A stretch of DNA of 64,000 nucleotides. Origin: Lentzea alba (GTDB lineage Bacteria > Actinomycetota > Actinomycetes > Mycobacteriales > Pseudonocardiaceae). The position numbers were made by a program, and so were the translations under genes. The stretch spans positions 1 through 64,000 of the forward strand of contig NZ_JAAMPJ010000017.1 in the NCBI RefSeq assembly GCF_011067745.1. The letters are read 5' to 3'. The notes beneath the pieces were generated by a model, which saw nothing but the letters and a program-made list of their open reading frames with translations, was not told the DNA's origin and did no database searches. Within the stretch, counting starts at the first letter, position 1. Every line of letters starts with the position of its first letter. Shown piece after piece: positions 13,545 to 22,922 of this stretch.

Positions 13545-14698
13545 GCGCCGACCGCCTCGAGCTCTGCCTCGATGGCGGCCTCGAGGCGCTCGCGCACCTC
13601 GGGGACGGCGATCTTCGCGATCAGCTCCTGGAAGAAGCCGCGCACGACGAGCCGTCGTGCCTGGTCCTCCGGGATGCCGCGCGCCTGCAGGTAGAACAGC
13701 TGCTCGTCGTCGAACCGGCCGGTGGCGCTGGCGTGGCCCGCACCCTCGATCTCGCCGGTCTCGATCTCCAGGTTCGGCACCGAGTCGGCGCGGGCGCCGT
13801 CGGTCAGGATGAGGTTCCGGTTCAGCTCGAACGTCTCGGTGCCCTCAGCCGCCACGCGGATGAGCACGTCGCCGATCCACACGGCGTGCGCGCCCTCGCC
13901 CTGCAGCGCGCCCTTGTAGACGACGTTGCTGCGGCAGTTGGCCTGTCCGTGGTCGATGAACGGCCGGTGCTCCTGGTGCTGCCCCGCGTCCGCGAAGTAC
14001 AGACCGAACAGCTCCGCGTCGCCACCGCGACCCGCGTACTGCACGACCGGCGTCACGCGCACGACGTCGCCGCCGAGCGTGACCACGGTGTGCTTGATCG
14101 TGGCGTCACGGCCGAGCTTCACGTGGTGCTGCGAGACGTGCACGGCGTCGTCGGCCCAGTCGTGGATGGCGATCACCGTGAGGTGTGCGCCGTCCGCGAC
14201 GAGGAACTCGACGTTGTCCGCGTACGCGCCGGAGCCGCGGAAGTCCAGGATCACGGTGCCCTCGGCGAACTGCGAGGCCTTGATCTGGATGTGGCCGTAC
14301 GAGACGGAGCCGGAGCCCGCGCCGGTCACCGTGACGGTGGTCGGCTCGGACTTCGCGTCGCCGGGCAGCGTGACGATCGTGGCCTGCGAGAACGAGGTGT
14401 ACGCCTGCGCCGCGACGCGGTCGCCGGGAACACCCGCCTTGCCGAGGCGCTCGTCGTCGCGACCAACGGTCTCGACGGTGACACCGGCGGCGGCGTTCAC
14501 CTCGACGGCAGCGGAACCCGTTGCCGCAGCGCCGGAGTGCAGACCGGCAAGACGCTTGAGAGGCGTGAAACGCCAGATCTCCTCACGGCCGCCCGGCACC
14601 TCGAACGCGTCCACGTCGTACGACGTGAAGTGCTCTGCGCGCGAGGCGACGGGAACGACAGCTCCGTGGGAGTGAGGTTGAGTCGACAGGGCGGCCAT
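13541..14698 (-). CDS. sufD: Fe-S assembly scaffold subunit SufD
   Basis: 385 aa beta-helix scaffold protein. It contains EIWRFTPLKRLAGLHSG near the N-terminus (typical SufD), and the C-terminal core includes HGQANCRSNVVYKGAL and HASATGRFDDEQLFYLQARGI. It partners SufB and SufC in cluster assembly. It starts 1 bp after the sufB stop and overlaps the Rieske gene by four bases, so the whole operon is tightly coupled. Confidence 0.95.
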   Translation of the reverse strand: MAALSTQPHSHGAVVPVASRAEHFTSYDVDAFEVPGGREEIWRFTPLKRLAGLHSGAAATGSAAVEVNAAAGVTVETVGRDDERLGKAGVPGDRVAAQAYTSFSQATIVTLPGDAKSEPTTVTVTGAGSGSVSYGHIQIKASQFAEGTVILDFRGSGAYADNVEFLVADGAHLTVIAIHDWADDAVHVSQHHVKLGRDATIKHTVVTLGGDVVRVTPVVQYAGRGGDAELFGLYFADAGQHQEHRPFIDHGQANCRSNVVYKGALQGEGAHAVWIGDVLIRVAAEGTETFELNRNLILTDGARADSVPNLEIETGEIEGAGHASATGRFDDEQLFYLQARGIPEDQARRLVVRGFFQELIAKIAVPEVRERLEAAIEAELEAVGA

Positions 14699-14699
14699 G

Positions 14700-16154
14700 T
14701 CAGCCGACGGCCCCTTCCATCTGCAGTTCGATCAGGCGGTTCAGTTCGAGGGCGTACTCCATGGGGAGCTCGCGCGCGATGGGCTCGACGAACCCGCGCA
14801 CGATCATCGCCATGGCCTCGTCCTCGTTGAGGCCGCGCGACATCAGGTAGAACAGCTGGTCCTCGGAGACCTTCGAGACCGTGGCCTCGTGGCCCATCGC
14901 GACGTCGTCCTCGCGGACGTCGACGTACGGGTAGGTGTCCGACCGGCTGATGGTGTCGACCAGCAGCGCGTCGCACTTCACCGTGGACTTCGAGTGGTGC
15001 GCCCGCTTGTTGACCTGGACCAGGCCGCGGTACGACGTGCGGCCACCGCCACGCGCCACCGACTTCGACACGATGGTCGAGGAGGTGTGCGGTGCCATGT
15101 GGACCATCTTGGCGCCGGCGTCCTGGTGCTGGCCCTCGCCCGCGAACGCGATCGAGAGGACCTCGCCCTTGGCGTGCTCGCCCATCAGGAAGACGGCCGG
15201 GTACTTCATGGTCACCTTGGAGCCGATGTTGCCGTCGACCCACTCCATGGTCGCGCCCTCTTCGGCCTTGGCGCGCTTGGTGACCAGGTTGTAGACGTTG
15301 TTCGACCAGTTCTGGATCGTCGTGTAGCGGCAGCGGCCGCCCTTCTTCACGATGATCTCGACGACGGCCGAGTGCAGCGAGTCGGACGAGTAGATCGGCG
15401 CGGTGCAGCCCTCGACGTAGTGCACGTAGGCACCCTCGTCGACGATGATCAGCGTGCGCTCGAACTGGCCCATGTTCTCGGTGTTGATCCGGAAGTAGGC
15501 CTGCAGCGGGATCTCCACGTGCACGCCCTTCGGCACGTAGATGAACGAGCCACCGGACCAGGTCGCGGAGTTCAGCGCGGAGAACTTGTTGTCACCGGCC
15601 GGGATGACCGAGCCGAAGTACTCCTTGAACAGCTCCGGGTGCTCACGCAGACCCGAGTCCGTGTCGAGGAAGATGACGCCCTGCTCCTCGAGGTCCTCGC
15701 GGATCTGGTGGTAGACCACCTCGGACTCGTACTGAGCCGCGACACCGGCGACGAGGCGCTGCTTCTCCGCCTCGGGGATGCCCAGCCGGTCGTAGGTGTT
15801 CTTGATGTCCTCCGGCAGGTCCTCCCAGCTGGTGGCCTGCTTCTCGGTGGACCGCACGAAGTACTTGATCGAGTCGAAGTCGATCCCAGAGAGGTCGGCG
15901 CCCCAGTTCGGCATCGGCTTGAGGTCGAAGAGCTTGAGCGCCTTCAACCGGTACTCGAGCATCCACTCGGGCTCGTCCTTCTTCGCCGAGATGTCGCGAA
16001 CGACGTCCTCGCTGAGGCCTCGGCGGGCGCTCGCGCCGGCGACGTCCGAGTCGGCCCAGCCGAACTCGTAGTTGCCGAGAGACGCGATGGTCTCTTCCTG
16101 CGTGAGCGGAGACTGCACCGTGGTGGGCGTGCGCTGCTCGGCAGCGGCAGTCAT
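14700..16154 (-). CDS. sufB: Fe-S assembly scaffold subunit SufB
   Basis: 484 aa. Recognisable by YEFGWADSDVAGASARRGLSED at the N-terminus, YRGLVQVNKRAHHSKSTVKCDALL, and HEATVSKVSEDQLFYLMSRGLNEDEA at the end. The length is that of intein-free SufB; the M. tuberculosis orthologue carries an intein and this one does not. The ATG overlaps the sufR stop (ATGA). It is the core scaffold on which the cluster is built. Confidence 0.96.
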   Translation of the reverse strand: MTAAAEQRTPTTVQSPLTQEETIASLGNYEFGWADSDVAGASARRGLSEDVVRDISAKKDEPEWMLEYRLKALKLFDLKPMPNWGADLSGIDFDSIKYFVRSTEKQATSWEDLPEDIKNTYDRLGIPEAEKQRLVAGVAAQYESEVVYHQIREDLEEQGVIFLDTDSGLREHPELFKEYFGSVIPAGDNKFSALNSATWSGGSFIYVPKGVHVEIPLQAYFRINTENMGQFERTLIIVDEGAYVHYVEGCTAPIYSSDSLHSAVVEIIVKKGGRCRYTTIQNWSNNVYNLVTKRAKAEEGATMEWVDGNIGSKVTMKYPAVFLMGEHAKGEVLSIAFAGEGQHQDAGAKMVHMAPHTSSTIVSKSVARGGGRTSYRGLVQVNKRAHHSKSTVKCDALLVDTISRSDTYPYVDVREDDVAMGHEATVSKVSEDQLFYLMSRGLNEDEAMAMIVRGFVEPIARELPMEYALELNRLIELQMEGAVG

Positions 16155-16870
16155 GCGGGCTCCCCTCCATCATCTGGGATGAGCTTTCCGGCAGAGCCGG
16201 GCTGAACGTTCGGGATGTGCGTCGTGCACACGGCGTGGCCGCTTGCGATCGTCGCGAGGCGCTGAACATGAGAACCGAGAAGGGTCGCGAAAACTTCCGT
16301 CTCGGTCTCGCACAGCTGAGGGAACTCAGCCGCCACGTGAGCTACCGGGCAGTGGTGCTGGCACAACTGCTCGCCCACTCCGACGTGACGGGCCGACGCA
16401 GCGTAGCCCTCCCTGGTCAGCGCGGTCGCAAGGGCCTTGGCCCGTTCGGCGGGTGTGGCCTGGGCCACGATCGCCGTCCGGTGCCGGTCCACGAGCGCGT
16501 CGACACGGCTCTGCGCGAAGGCGCGCACAGCCTCTTCCCCACCCGTTTGGGCGAGGAACCTGATCGCGGCGACCGCGAGGTCGTCGTAGGCGTGGCCGAA
16601 CTGGGCGCGTCCGGCATCAGTGAGCAGGAAGAGCTTCGCGGGACGGCCACGACCGCGTTGGGTCTGGCGCGGAGCGTCCCTCGTGATCGCCTCGCCGTCC
16701 GCGAGCAGTGCGTCGATGTGACGGCGCACCGCCGTGGGACTGATGCCCAGTTCCTCCGCGACGGCTGCCGCGGTGACCGGACCCTGCTCCAGCAGGAGCC
16801 TGGCGACGGCACGCCGAGTCTTGCCGTCGTGCTGTGGCACGGCGTCAAGGTTGGTCTCGGCGTTTTTCAC
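16151..16870 (-). CDS. sufR: SufR, Fe-S-sensing repressor of the suf operon
   Basis: 239 aa. An N-terminal winged-helix (TAAAVAEELGISPTAVRRHIDAL) is followed by a C-terminal segment with the cluster ligands in LCQHHCPVAHVAAEFPQLC. The family represses suf when its own cluster is intact (known). The GTG at 16870 gives GTGAAAAAC; a perfect CAACAC-N2-GTGTTG palindrome touches this start codon, which points to autoregulation. It heads the eight-gene operon and is divergent from mptB, the same arrangement as Rv1460/Rv1459c. Confidence 0.93.
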   Translation of the reverse strand: MKNAETNLDAVPQHDGKTRRAVARLLLEQGPVTAAAVAEELGISPTAVRRHIDALLADGEAITRDAPRQTQRGRGRPAKLFLLTDAGRAQFGHAYDDLAVAAIRFLAQTGGEEAVRAFAQSRVDALVDRHRTAIVAQATPAERAKALATALTREGYAASARHVGVGEQLCQHHCPVAHVAAEFPQLCETETEVFATLLGSHVQRLATIASGHAVCTTHIPNVQPGSAGKLIPDDGGEPA

Positions 16871-16883
16871 AACACCAGTGTTG
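16870..16883. promoter_or_regulatory. putative SufR operator
   Basis: Perfect dyad CAACAC-CA-GTGTTG lying across the sufR start codon. A possible -10 box (TAAATA on the minus strand, about 16887-16892) lies just upstream of the dyad, so binding would block initiation and the transcript would be almost leaderless. Assignment to SufR is an inference from position and symmetry. Confidence 0.6.
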
Positions 16884-16964
16884 CGTATTTAGCCTGAGGT
16901 CGCAAAGATCGCGGTCACAGGGTGACCTGACTCACGGCTGAACCGGGCTGGATACGCTGCGGCC

Positions 16965-18497
16965 ATGCCCACCAACGGCGGAGCCGCGACTCCGGAGAGC
17001 GACCTCTTGAACGGTCGAGAGCGTCGCCAGCTGGACATCGTCCGTCGCTGGGGCACGATCGGCGCGCTTCTCCTGACCGTCGGGTCCCTCGGCGGAGGCG
17101 CCGCACCCATCTACTCGCCGCTCTACGGCGTGCCGCTGCTCGGGCTCTTCTCGAGGATGCCCAGCGTCGCGATGGGGGTCGTTTGGACGGGCATCTTCAT
17201 GATCGTGTCGGCCTGGCTCGCGCTGGGCCGGTTCGTCCGCCCCGGTAGACCGAGGCTGGTCTCGCGCAGCCAGATGGACCGCACGCTGCTGATGTGGACC
17301 GTTCCGCTGGTCTTCTGCGTGCCGATGTTCTCCCGCGACGTCTACTCGTACCTCGCGCAGAGCGAGATCGCCGCGCGCGGCCTCGACCCGTACGTCCTGG
17401 GTCCGGCCAACGCCCTGGGCGTCGACCACATCCTCACCCGCGGTGTGCCGAACATCTGGCGTGAGACGCCCGCGCCGTACGGCCCGCTGTTCCTGGCGTT
17501 CGGCCGAGTCACCGCGATGATCACCGGCGACCACGTGGTGTCCGGCGTGTTCGTGCACCGCCTGCTGGTGCTGTGCGGCCTGGCGATGATCGTGTGGGCA
17601 CTGCCGCGCCTGGCCGCGCGCTTCGGGGTGCCGCCGGTCGGCGCGTTGTGGCTGGGCGCGCTGAACCCGTTGGTGCTGTTCCACGTCGTCATCGGCGTGC
17701 ACAACGACGGCCTTGCCCTGGGGCTCATGCTGGTCGGCCTGGAACTGGCGATGCGCGGCCTGGAACCGTTGAAGTGGTGGTGGATCACCCTGGGCGCGGC
17801 GATCATCGTGTGCGGGGCGATGGTCAAGATCCCCGCGATGGCGGCGCTCGGGTTCCTCGGGGTGATGGTGGCGCGCAAGCTCGGCGGGGAGCTCAAACAC
17901 CTGGCTCTGGTCGCCGGGATCATGACGGTGATAGCCGCGGTCGGGGTGGTGGCGATCTGCCTCGGCACCGGGTTCGGATTCGGGTGGATCGAGACGCTGA
18001 ACGTCGCCGAGACGGTGAAGTCGTGGATGTCGCCGCCGACCGCTCTCGGCTTCCTGGGAGCCGGCACCGGGATCATGCTCGGGCTGGGCAACCACACCGA
18101 GTCGATGATCGCGCTGACCCGCCTGCTCGGCCAGGGCATCTCCGTGGTGATCACCATTGTGCTGCTGTGGCGTGCCTTCAAGGGCCGGATCAAGTCGATG
18201 AACGGCCTGGGCGCGGCGCTGGGCGCGATCCTGGTGCTCGGACCGGTGCTGCAGCCCTGGTACGTGCTGTGGGCGGCACTTCCGCTGGCCACGGCCGTGG
18301 TGGGCCCGAAGTTCCGGCTGTTCGCGATGGTGACGTCGGCGGCGATCGCGGTGATCCTGCCGCCCACCGGGTCCGCCTTCGACGGGCGCGCGTACACGGT
18401 GCCGCAGGCGGTGGCGGGTGCGGTGATCACGTTCGCGATCTGCGTGCTGATCGCGCGCAAGCGGGTGGGGCCGTTCCTCAAGTCCGACCCGGTGTGA
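16965..18497 (+). CDS. mptB: polyprenol-phosphomannose alpha-1,6-mannosyltransferase, MptB-like
   Basis: 510 aa GT-C type membrane glycosyltransferase with about twelve or more hydrophobic segments. FSRDVYSYLAQSEIAARGLDPY carries the acidic residues in the first periplasmic loop expected for GT-C enzymes, and HNDGLALGLMLVG and LQPWYVLWA are further conserved stretches. In mycobacteria and corynebacteria MptB extends the alpha-1,6-mannan core of lipomannan using polyprenol-phosphate mannose. The gene sits divergently from sufR exactly as Rv1459c does, which strengthens the call. Confidence 0.85.
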   Translation: MPTNGGAATPESDLLNGRERRQLDIVRRWGTIGALLLTVGSLGGGAAPIYSPLYGVPLLGLFSRMPSVAMGVVWTGIFMIVSAWLALGRFVRPGRPRLVSRSQMDRTLLMWTVPLVFCVPMFSRDVYSYLAQSEIAARGLDPYVLGPANALGVDHILTRGVPNIWRETPAPYGPLFLAFGRVTAMITGDHVVSGVFVHRLLVLCGLAMIVWALPRLAARFGVPPVGALWLGALNPLVLFHVVIGVHNDGLALGLMLVGLELAMRGLEPLKWWWITLGAAIIVCGAMVKIPAMAALGFLGVMVARKLGGELKHLALVAGIMTVIAAVGVVAICLGTGFGFGWIETLNVAETVKSWMSPPTALGFLGAGTGIMLGLGNHTESMIALTRLLGQGISVVITIVLLWRAFKGRIKSMNGLGAALGAILVLGPVLQPWYVLWAALPLATAVVGPKFRLFAMVTSAAIAVILPPTGSAFDGRAYTVPQAVAGAVITFAICVLIARKRVGPFLKSDPV

Positions 18498-18576
18498 TGG
18501 CCCGATCGGGTCAGTAACCACAACCCTTCGGCGGACGACCTCGTACACAGGGGAAGATCGACGCTGAGGGGGTGAT

Positions 18577-21500
18577 GTGGGCATGTCCGAGCAACCCATG
18601 TCGCGGGAAGAGGTCCGGTTCGCCGTCGTGCTCAACGGCGGGGTGAGCCTGGCCGTGTGGATGGGCGGGGTGGTCCTCGAACTGGACCGCCTGACCAGGG
18701 CGGGAACCACGTACCAGCCGCTGCTCGACCTGGTCGGCTGCACCGCGAGAGCGGACGTCATCGCCGGCACGTCGGCGGGCGGTATCAACGGGGCCGCGCT
18801 GGCGTTGTCGCAGGTCAACAAGCAGGCCGACCTGAGCAGGCTGCGGGACCTGTGGGCCGAGCAGGGCCGGATGGAACAGCTGCTCAGGACGCCGTTCCGG
18901 GGTGCGCCCGCCAGCCTGCTCAAGGGCGACGAGTTCTTCCTGCCGAGGCTGCAGGAGGCGCTGGCCCGGCTGACCGCCGACTTCGACCCGAGCCCGCCGG
19001 ACGAGCGCCCGATCGACCTGCGCATCACGACCACGCTGCTGGGTGGCGTCCCGACGATCACCTACGACGACCTGGGCCAGCCGCTGACCCAGTCGGTGCA
19101 CCAGGGCTCGTTCTCGTTCCGCCGCGACCCGTACACCTGGGTCAGCGAGAAGACCAGGGACGACTTCACGCCGGAGGCGCTCGACGACCGCGTCCTGCAG
19201 CTCGCCCTGGCCGCGCGGAGCAGTGCCAGCTTCCCGTTCGCGTTCGAGCCGAGCTTCATCCCCGTCGGCGGTCAGGCGACGCCGGACCGCCCGGACATGG
19301 CGGACGTCGCGAGCTGGGCCAACGGCGGCGACCGGAGCAGATTCGCGGTCGACGGTGGCGTGCTGGTGAACACGCCCACGAAGGAAGCCCTCGAGGCCAT
19401 CGACCGCATGCCCGCGGACGGACCGGTCCGGCGCGTCATGTTGCTGGTGTTCCCGCACGCCGAACCGCTCGGCTCCGAGCCGCGCGCCGACACGCTCGAC
19501 AAGGGGCTGACGACGGTCAGCTCCGGCGGCAAGCTGCTGGGAGCCATGTCGAGCCAGGCGAACCGGACGTACGTCGAGAAGATCGAGGAGCACAACCGCC
19601 GGGCCGCGTCGAGCAGGGGCGGCCGGATGGCGTTGCTGGAACGCCTGCACGCGAGCGACGAGAACGTCGTCGACGAGGTGTACTCGTTGGCGGACAAGCT
19701 CTTCGGCCACTACGAGGACGTCGAGATCCGGCTCGCGGCCCGGCAGGTGACGACGCAGCAGTTCACGATTCCCGGTGGCAACCCGTGCAACTGGTCGTTC
19801 GAACGGGCTCGGCGTGCGGCGGAAACGGCGCAGCGCAAGTGGAAGAAGCAGCAGGGGGTGCTGCCGTACGTGCCCGGCGTCAGGCTTCCCGCGCCAGTGT
19901 GCCGGGAGGACGTCGGCTGGGAGTGGGGCATCACGATGGCCGAACGCCTTGGCGCGTCGGCACTCGACGTGCTCAAGCGGCTGGTGTGGGTGGCGCCGGA
20001 CGGCAGCGCGGACAAGATCGCCGCGGCCCGCCGCGAGTTGCACCAGGTGCGCGCGGAACTGCGGCGCCTGAGGGAAGAGCTGTTCGCCTGGAAGCCGTCC
20101 GACTCGCTCGGCGAGACGTACTGGACCGGCCGGCTCGCGAGCTACCACGAGCACATGATCGACGGGCACCTCGGCTTGGAGGTCAAGGCGCAGGTCGCCG
20201 AGATCGGCCGGATCGTCGGCGAGGCCCAGGAAGTGATCGGCGGCCTCGACGAGCACCGGCTGCGGCTCGGCGGCCTGGAGCCGTGGAAAGCGTTGCTGGA
20301 CACCGGAAGCACGCGGGGCGAGGCCGGGCTCAGCGCGAACGAACGGTGGCTGAGCCGGCTGCTCGCGCTGGAGGTCGCCGGGACCTGCCTGTCCGACGAC
20401 GCGTCGACCGGGCTGGACACGCCGGTCGAGCTGGTGCAGGTGTCGCTGCAGACGCGCAACGCGTTCGCGCAGCAGTCGATCACCGCCGACGACAAGGCGG
20501 GCGGGGCGTCGCTGTCGCGGTTCTCCGGGTTCCTCAAGCGGTCCTGGCGGGTCAACGACTGGATCTGGGGGCGGCTCGACGGCGCCACGATGCTGTGCCG
20601 GGTGCTGTTCGACCCGCGCCGGCTGCGCCGGATGGACACGCTCGGCCGTCCGGCGGGCGACCAGCGCACGCCGGAAGAACGCGCGGCGGCCGTGGTCGAC
20701 GAGGTCATCAGGGCGATGTTCGGGCCGGAGCTGCCGATCAAGGTGGCTCGGTGCGCCGAGGAGGCCAAGGCCGAACTCGCGGGCATTTACGCGGCGGAGG
20801 GCGAGCTGTCGCCGTCGTCGATGAAGCTCGCCGAACTGGCCGCGTGGGGCCTGCACTGGCGGATCATCTGCGAGGAGCTGCCGCGGCTGCGCGCGGCCAT
20901 CATCGCCGACCGCGGTGACGGCGCGGACCAGCGTTCGCGCGGCGAGCTGTTCCTGGAGGAGCACGCGGACCTGTTGCGGCGCCTGGAATATCCCCACGAG
21001 CACACGGTCACGCTCGGCATGACCGCGCTGGACGCCTTCGACCGCGCGGGAATCGGCCGCGAACCGCTCACCCAGGAAGCCGCGTCGGACCAGATGATCC
21101 GCACGGCCGCGACCGCCGCGGCCGTCGCGGTCACGGTCGCCGACTCCGAACGGTCGGGGCTCGCCGCGGTCCGGCCGATCACCCGGACCGTGCGCGGTGC
21201 GGCCCTGCTGCCCTACTGGACGATCACCGGCCTGACCAGAGGCGGGAACCTCGCCCAGTTCCTGGGGTTGCTCGGGCTCGCGGTCGGTGGCGCGCTCGTC
21301 GTGATGGCGTTGTTCGGCCTGCTGCCGACGTGGGCGGCGGGGCCGGGCGCGGCGATCGGTGCCGCCAGCCTGCTCGCCGCTTTCGGTTACGCGGCACTGC
21401 GAAGCGGCACGATGTTGCACGGCTTGGTGTTGCTCTCACCGGTGATCCCGCTGGTGGCGATAGCCGTCGACAGGCTGCCCGACGACCGCTCGCAGATCAC

Positions 21501-22239
21501 CACGGGCACGGTCACGGTGGCCGGGGTCGCGCTGGTCGTCGCGGCGTTGCTCGTCCTCGGTTCGCTGCCGGCGCCGATCCGCACACCGCTCGCCGTGCTG
21601 GCCGACTTCAGGCCGTGGGAGATCGTCAAACGCCGGTGGAAGCAGGCCGCGGTGGCGGTGGCGGCGGCCGGGATCGTCTGGGCGGTCTGGGAGTTCGAGC
21701 TGCACACCAAGCCGTGGCTGGTGATCCCGACCTCCGTCCTCTGTGGAGCGTTCGGGACGTGGATGGCGTTGTCCGGCGGCAAGTCGCTGCAACGCTGGCG
21801 CCGGGTCGAGGGCGTCTGGGGCACCGAACGCGCCGAGCCGCCGGCCGCCGCGACCGCGGGCTGGGCGGTGGTCTACGGCGTCGTCTACCTCGCGGTCGCC
21901 GACGTGCTGCTGATCATCGGGCCGAGCGGGTGGGGCTGGCAGGCGGTGATCGGCACGGCGCTGGTGTTCGGCCTGACGCTGCTGCTGATCACGTCCTGGT
22001 ACGTGCCCAGGGTGGAACGCCGCCGGATCCGCACGCAGCTGGTCGGCGAGGCGATTCCGGCGATCTACCCGGAGGGGTGCGACATCGCGAAGACGTTGCA
22101 CGAACGGCTGGAGGGCCACGCCTCGCTGTACCGGTTCCTCGTGCGGGGCGAGGGCGAGCACCCCGCGGAGCTCTCCCTCTCCCACAACGGACTCGTGGTC
22201 GCGCAGGAGATCGGGACGAAGCTGGGCCGGCGCGGATGA
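18577..22239 (+). CDS. large patatin-like protein (DUF3376 type) with C-terminal membrane region
   Basis: 1220 aa. The N-terminal patatin domain has the oxyanion segment LNGGVSLAVWMGG, the nucleophile GTSAGG with Ser66, and the catalytic Asp in VDGGVLVNTP (Asp259), so a lipid acyl-hydrolase is likely. A long helical middle with heptad-like charged repeats follows, then about six to eight hydrophobic helices from residue 890 to 1160. This fits the patatin-like/DUF3376 family of actinobacteria. GTG 18577 was chosen because a G-rich ribosome site precedes it. It overlaps the TetR gene by ATGA. The substrate is unknown; it probably acts at the membrane. Confidence 0.82.
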   Translation: MGMSEQPMSREEVRFAVVLNGGVSLAVWMGGVVLELDRLTRAGTTYQPLLDLVGCTARADVIAGTSAGGINGAALALSQVNKQADLSRLRDLWAEQGRMEQLLRTPFRGAPASLLKGDEFFLPRLQEALARLTADFDPSPPDERPIDLRITTTLLGGVPTITYDDLGQPLTQSVHQGSFSFRRDPYTWVSEKTRDDFTPEALDDRVLQLALAARSSASFPFAFEPSFIPVGGQATPDRPDMADVASWANGGDRSRFAVDGGVLVNTPTKEALEAIDRMPADGPVRRVMLLVFPHAEPLGSEPRADTLDKGLTTVSSGGKLLGAMSSQANRTYVEKIEEHNRRAASSRGGRMALLERLHASDENVVDEVYSLADKLFGHYEDVEIRLAARQVTTQQFTIPGGNPCNWSFERARRAAETAQRKWKKQQGVLPYVPGVRLPAPVCREDVGWEWGITMAERLGASALDVLKRLVWVAPDGSADKIAAARRELHQVRAELRRLREELFAWKPSDSLGETYWTGRLASYHEHMIDGHLGLEVKAQVAEIGRIVGEAQEVIGGLDEHRLRLGGLEPWKALLDTGSTRGEAGLSANERWLSRLLALEVAGTCLSDDASTGLDTPVELVQVSLQTRNAFAQQSITADDKAGGASLSRFSGFLKRSWRVNDWIWGRLDGATMLCRVLFDPRRLRRMDTLGRPAGDQRTPEERAAAVVDEVIRAMFGPELPIKVARCAEEAKAELAGIYAAEGELSPSSMKLAELAAWGLHWRIICEELPRLRAAIIADRGDGADQRSRGELFLEEHADLLRRLEYPHEHTVTLGMTALDAFDRAGIGREPLTQEAASDQMIRTAATAAAVAVTVADSERSGLAAVRPITRTVRGAALLPYWTITGLTRGGNLAQFLGLLGLAVGGALVVMALFGLLPTWAAGPGAAIGAASLLAAFGYAALRSGTMLHGLVLLSPVIPLVAIAVDRLPDDRSQITTGTVTVAGVALVVAALLVLGSLPAPIRTPLAVLADFRPWEIVKRRWKQAAVAVAAAGIVWAVWEFELHTKPWLVIPTSVLCGAFGTWMALSGGKSLQRWRRVEGVWGTERAEPPAAATAGWAVVYGVVYLAVADVLLIIGPSGWGWQAVIGTALVFGLTLLLITSWYVPRVERRRIRTQLVGEAIPAIYPEGCDIAKTLHERLEGHASLYRFLVRGEGEHPAELSLSHNGLVVAQEIGTKLGRRG

Positions 22240-22772
22240 GAGCCGACGCGTCGCGCAACGTCGAAGCGGTGCTCCGCGCCGCCGCACGGGTGTTCTCGGC
22301 GGATCCCCTCGCGCGGATCACCGACGTCGCCGTCGAGGCCGGCGTGGACAAGCGCACCGTCTACCGGCGGTTCGAGTCGCGCGAGGACCTGCTGCTGGCG
22401 GTCTACCGCGCCCGGCTGGACGAGCTGGAGGCGTTGATCGACGCGACCTTCGCCGACGAACGGCCGGTGCGCGACGCCCTGGTCGCGTTCGCCGAGGGAG
22501 GCATCCGGCTGAGCCGCGACTGGCCGGTCGACATCCGCGCGGTGGCCGACCCGGCGATCCGGCGGCGGCGCGAGGAGCTGGACGCGCGGATGGACGACTT
22601 CCTGCGCCGCGCCGAGCAGGCGGGCGTGCTCGCGCCCGGCCTGCCCGGCGGCTGGGCGTTGCGGGTGCTGCAGACGCAGCTGCACACGGTCGCGCAGGAG
22701 ATGCCCGCGCTCCAGCCCGGTCCGGCGGCCGCGCTCGTGGTCGAGACGTTCCTGCACGGCGTCGGCGCCTGA
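22236..22772 (+). CDS. TetR-family regulator
   Basis: 178 aa from ATG 22236, overlapping the patatin stop by four bases; the longer open frame upstream is a shadow of the patatin gene. The N-terminal helix-turn-helix reads ITDVAVEAGVDKRTVYRRFESREDLL, and the C-terminal domain is the usual ligand-binding helical bundle. It is translated with the patatin gene and lies 150 bp upstream of an SDR gene bearing a perfect dyad, so it probably controls one or both. Confidence 0.88.
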   Translation: MRADASRNVEAVLRAAARVFSADPLARITDVAVEAGVDKRTVYRRFESREDLLLAVYRARLDELEALIDATFADERPVRDALVAFAEGGIRLSRDWPVDIRAVADPAIRRRREELDARMDDFLRRAEQAGVLAPGLPGGWALRVLQTQLHTVAQEMPALQPGPAAALVVETFLHGVGA

Positions 22773-22881
22773 TCCGCAGCACTCGTCGTCGAAATACTCC
22801 CGCACGGCGTCGACACCCGACCCACCCGTCCTGTGACGAGCGCCATGCCCGCGCCGGGCATTTTCGCGCCGCCTCCAGCGT

Positions 22882-22910
22882 CGTAAGTGTCATAGAAAGT
22901 GACACTTACG
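22882..22910. promoter_or_regulatory. perfect operator dyad before the SDR gene
   Basis: CGTAAGTGTCA and TGACACTTACG form an 11-bp perfect inverted repeat around the seven bases TAGAAAG, ending 12 bp before the SDR start codon. Size and symmetry fit a TetR-family site, and the TetR gene just upstream is the natural candidate. Confidence 0.7.
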
Positions 22911-22922
22911 AGGGAGTGGACG

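Noticed and set aside
16932..19061. Long minus-strand open frame opposite mptB and the patatin gene
   Set aside because: High-GC antisense shadow with His/Arg/Gln-rich composition and no domain; the plus-strand genes are clear.
18511..21420. 969-aa minus-strand open frame opposite the patatin gene
   Set aside because: Antisense shadow caused by codon bias; no recognisable motif.
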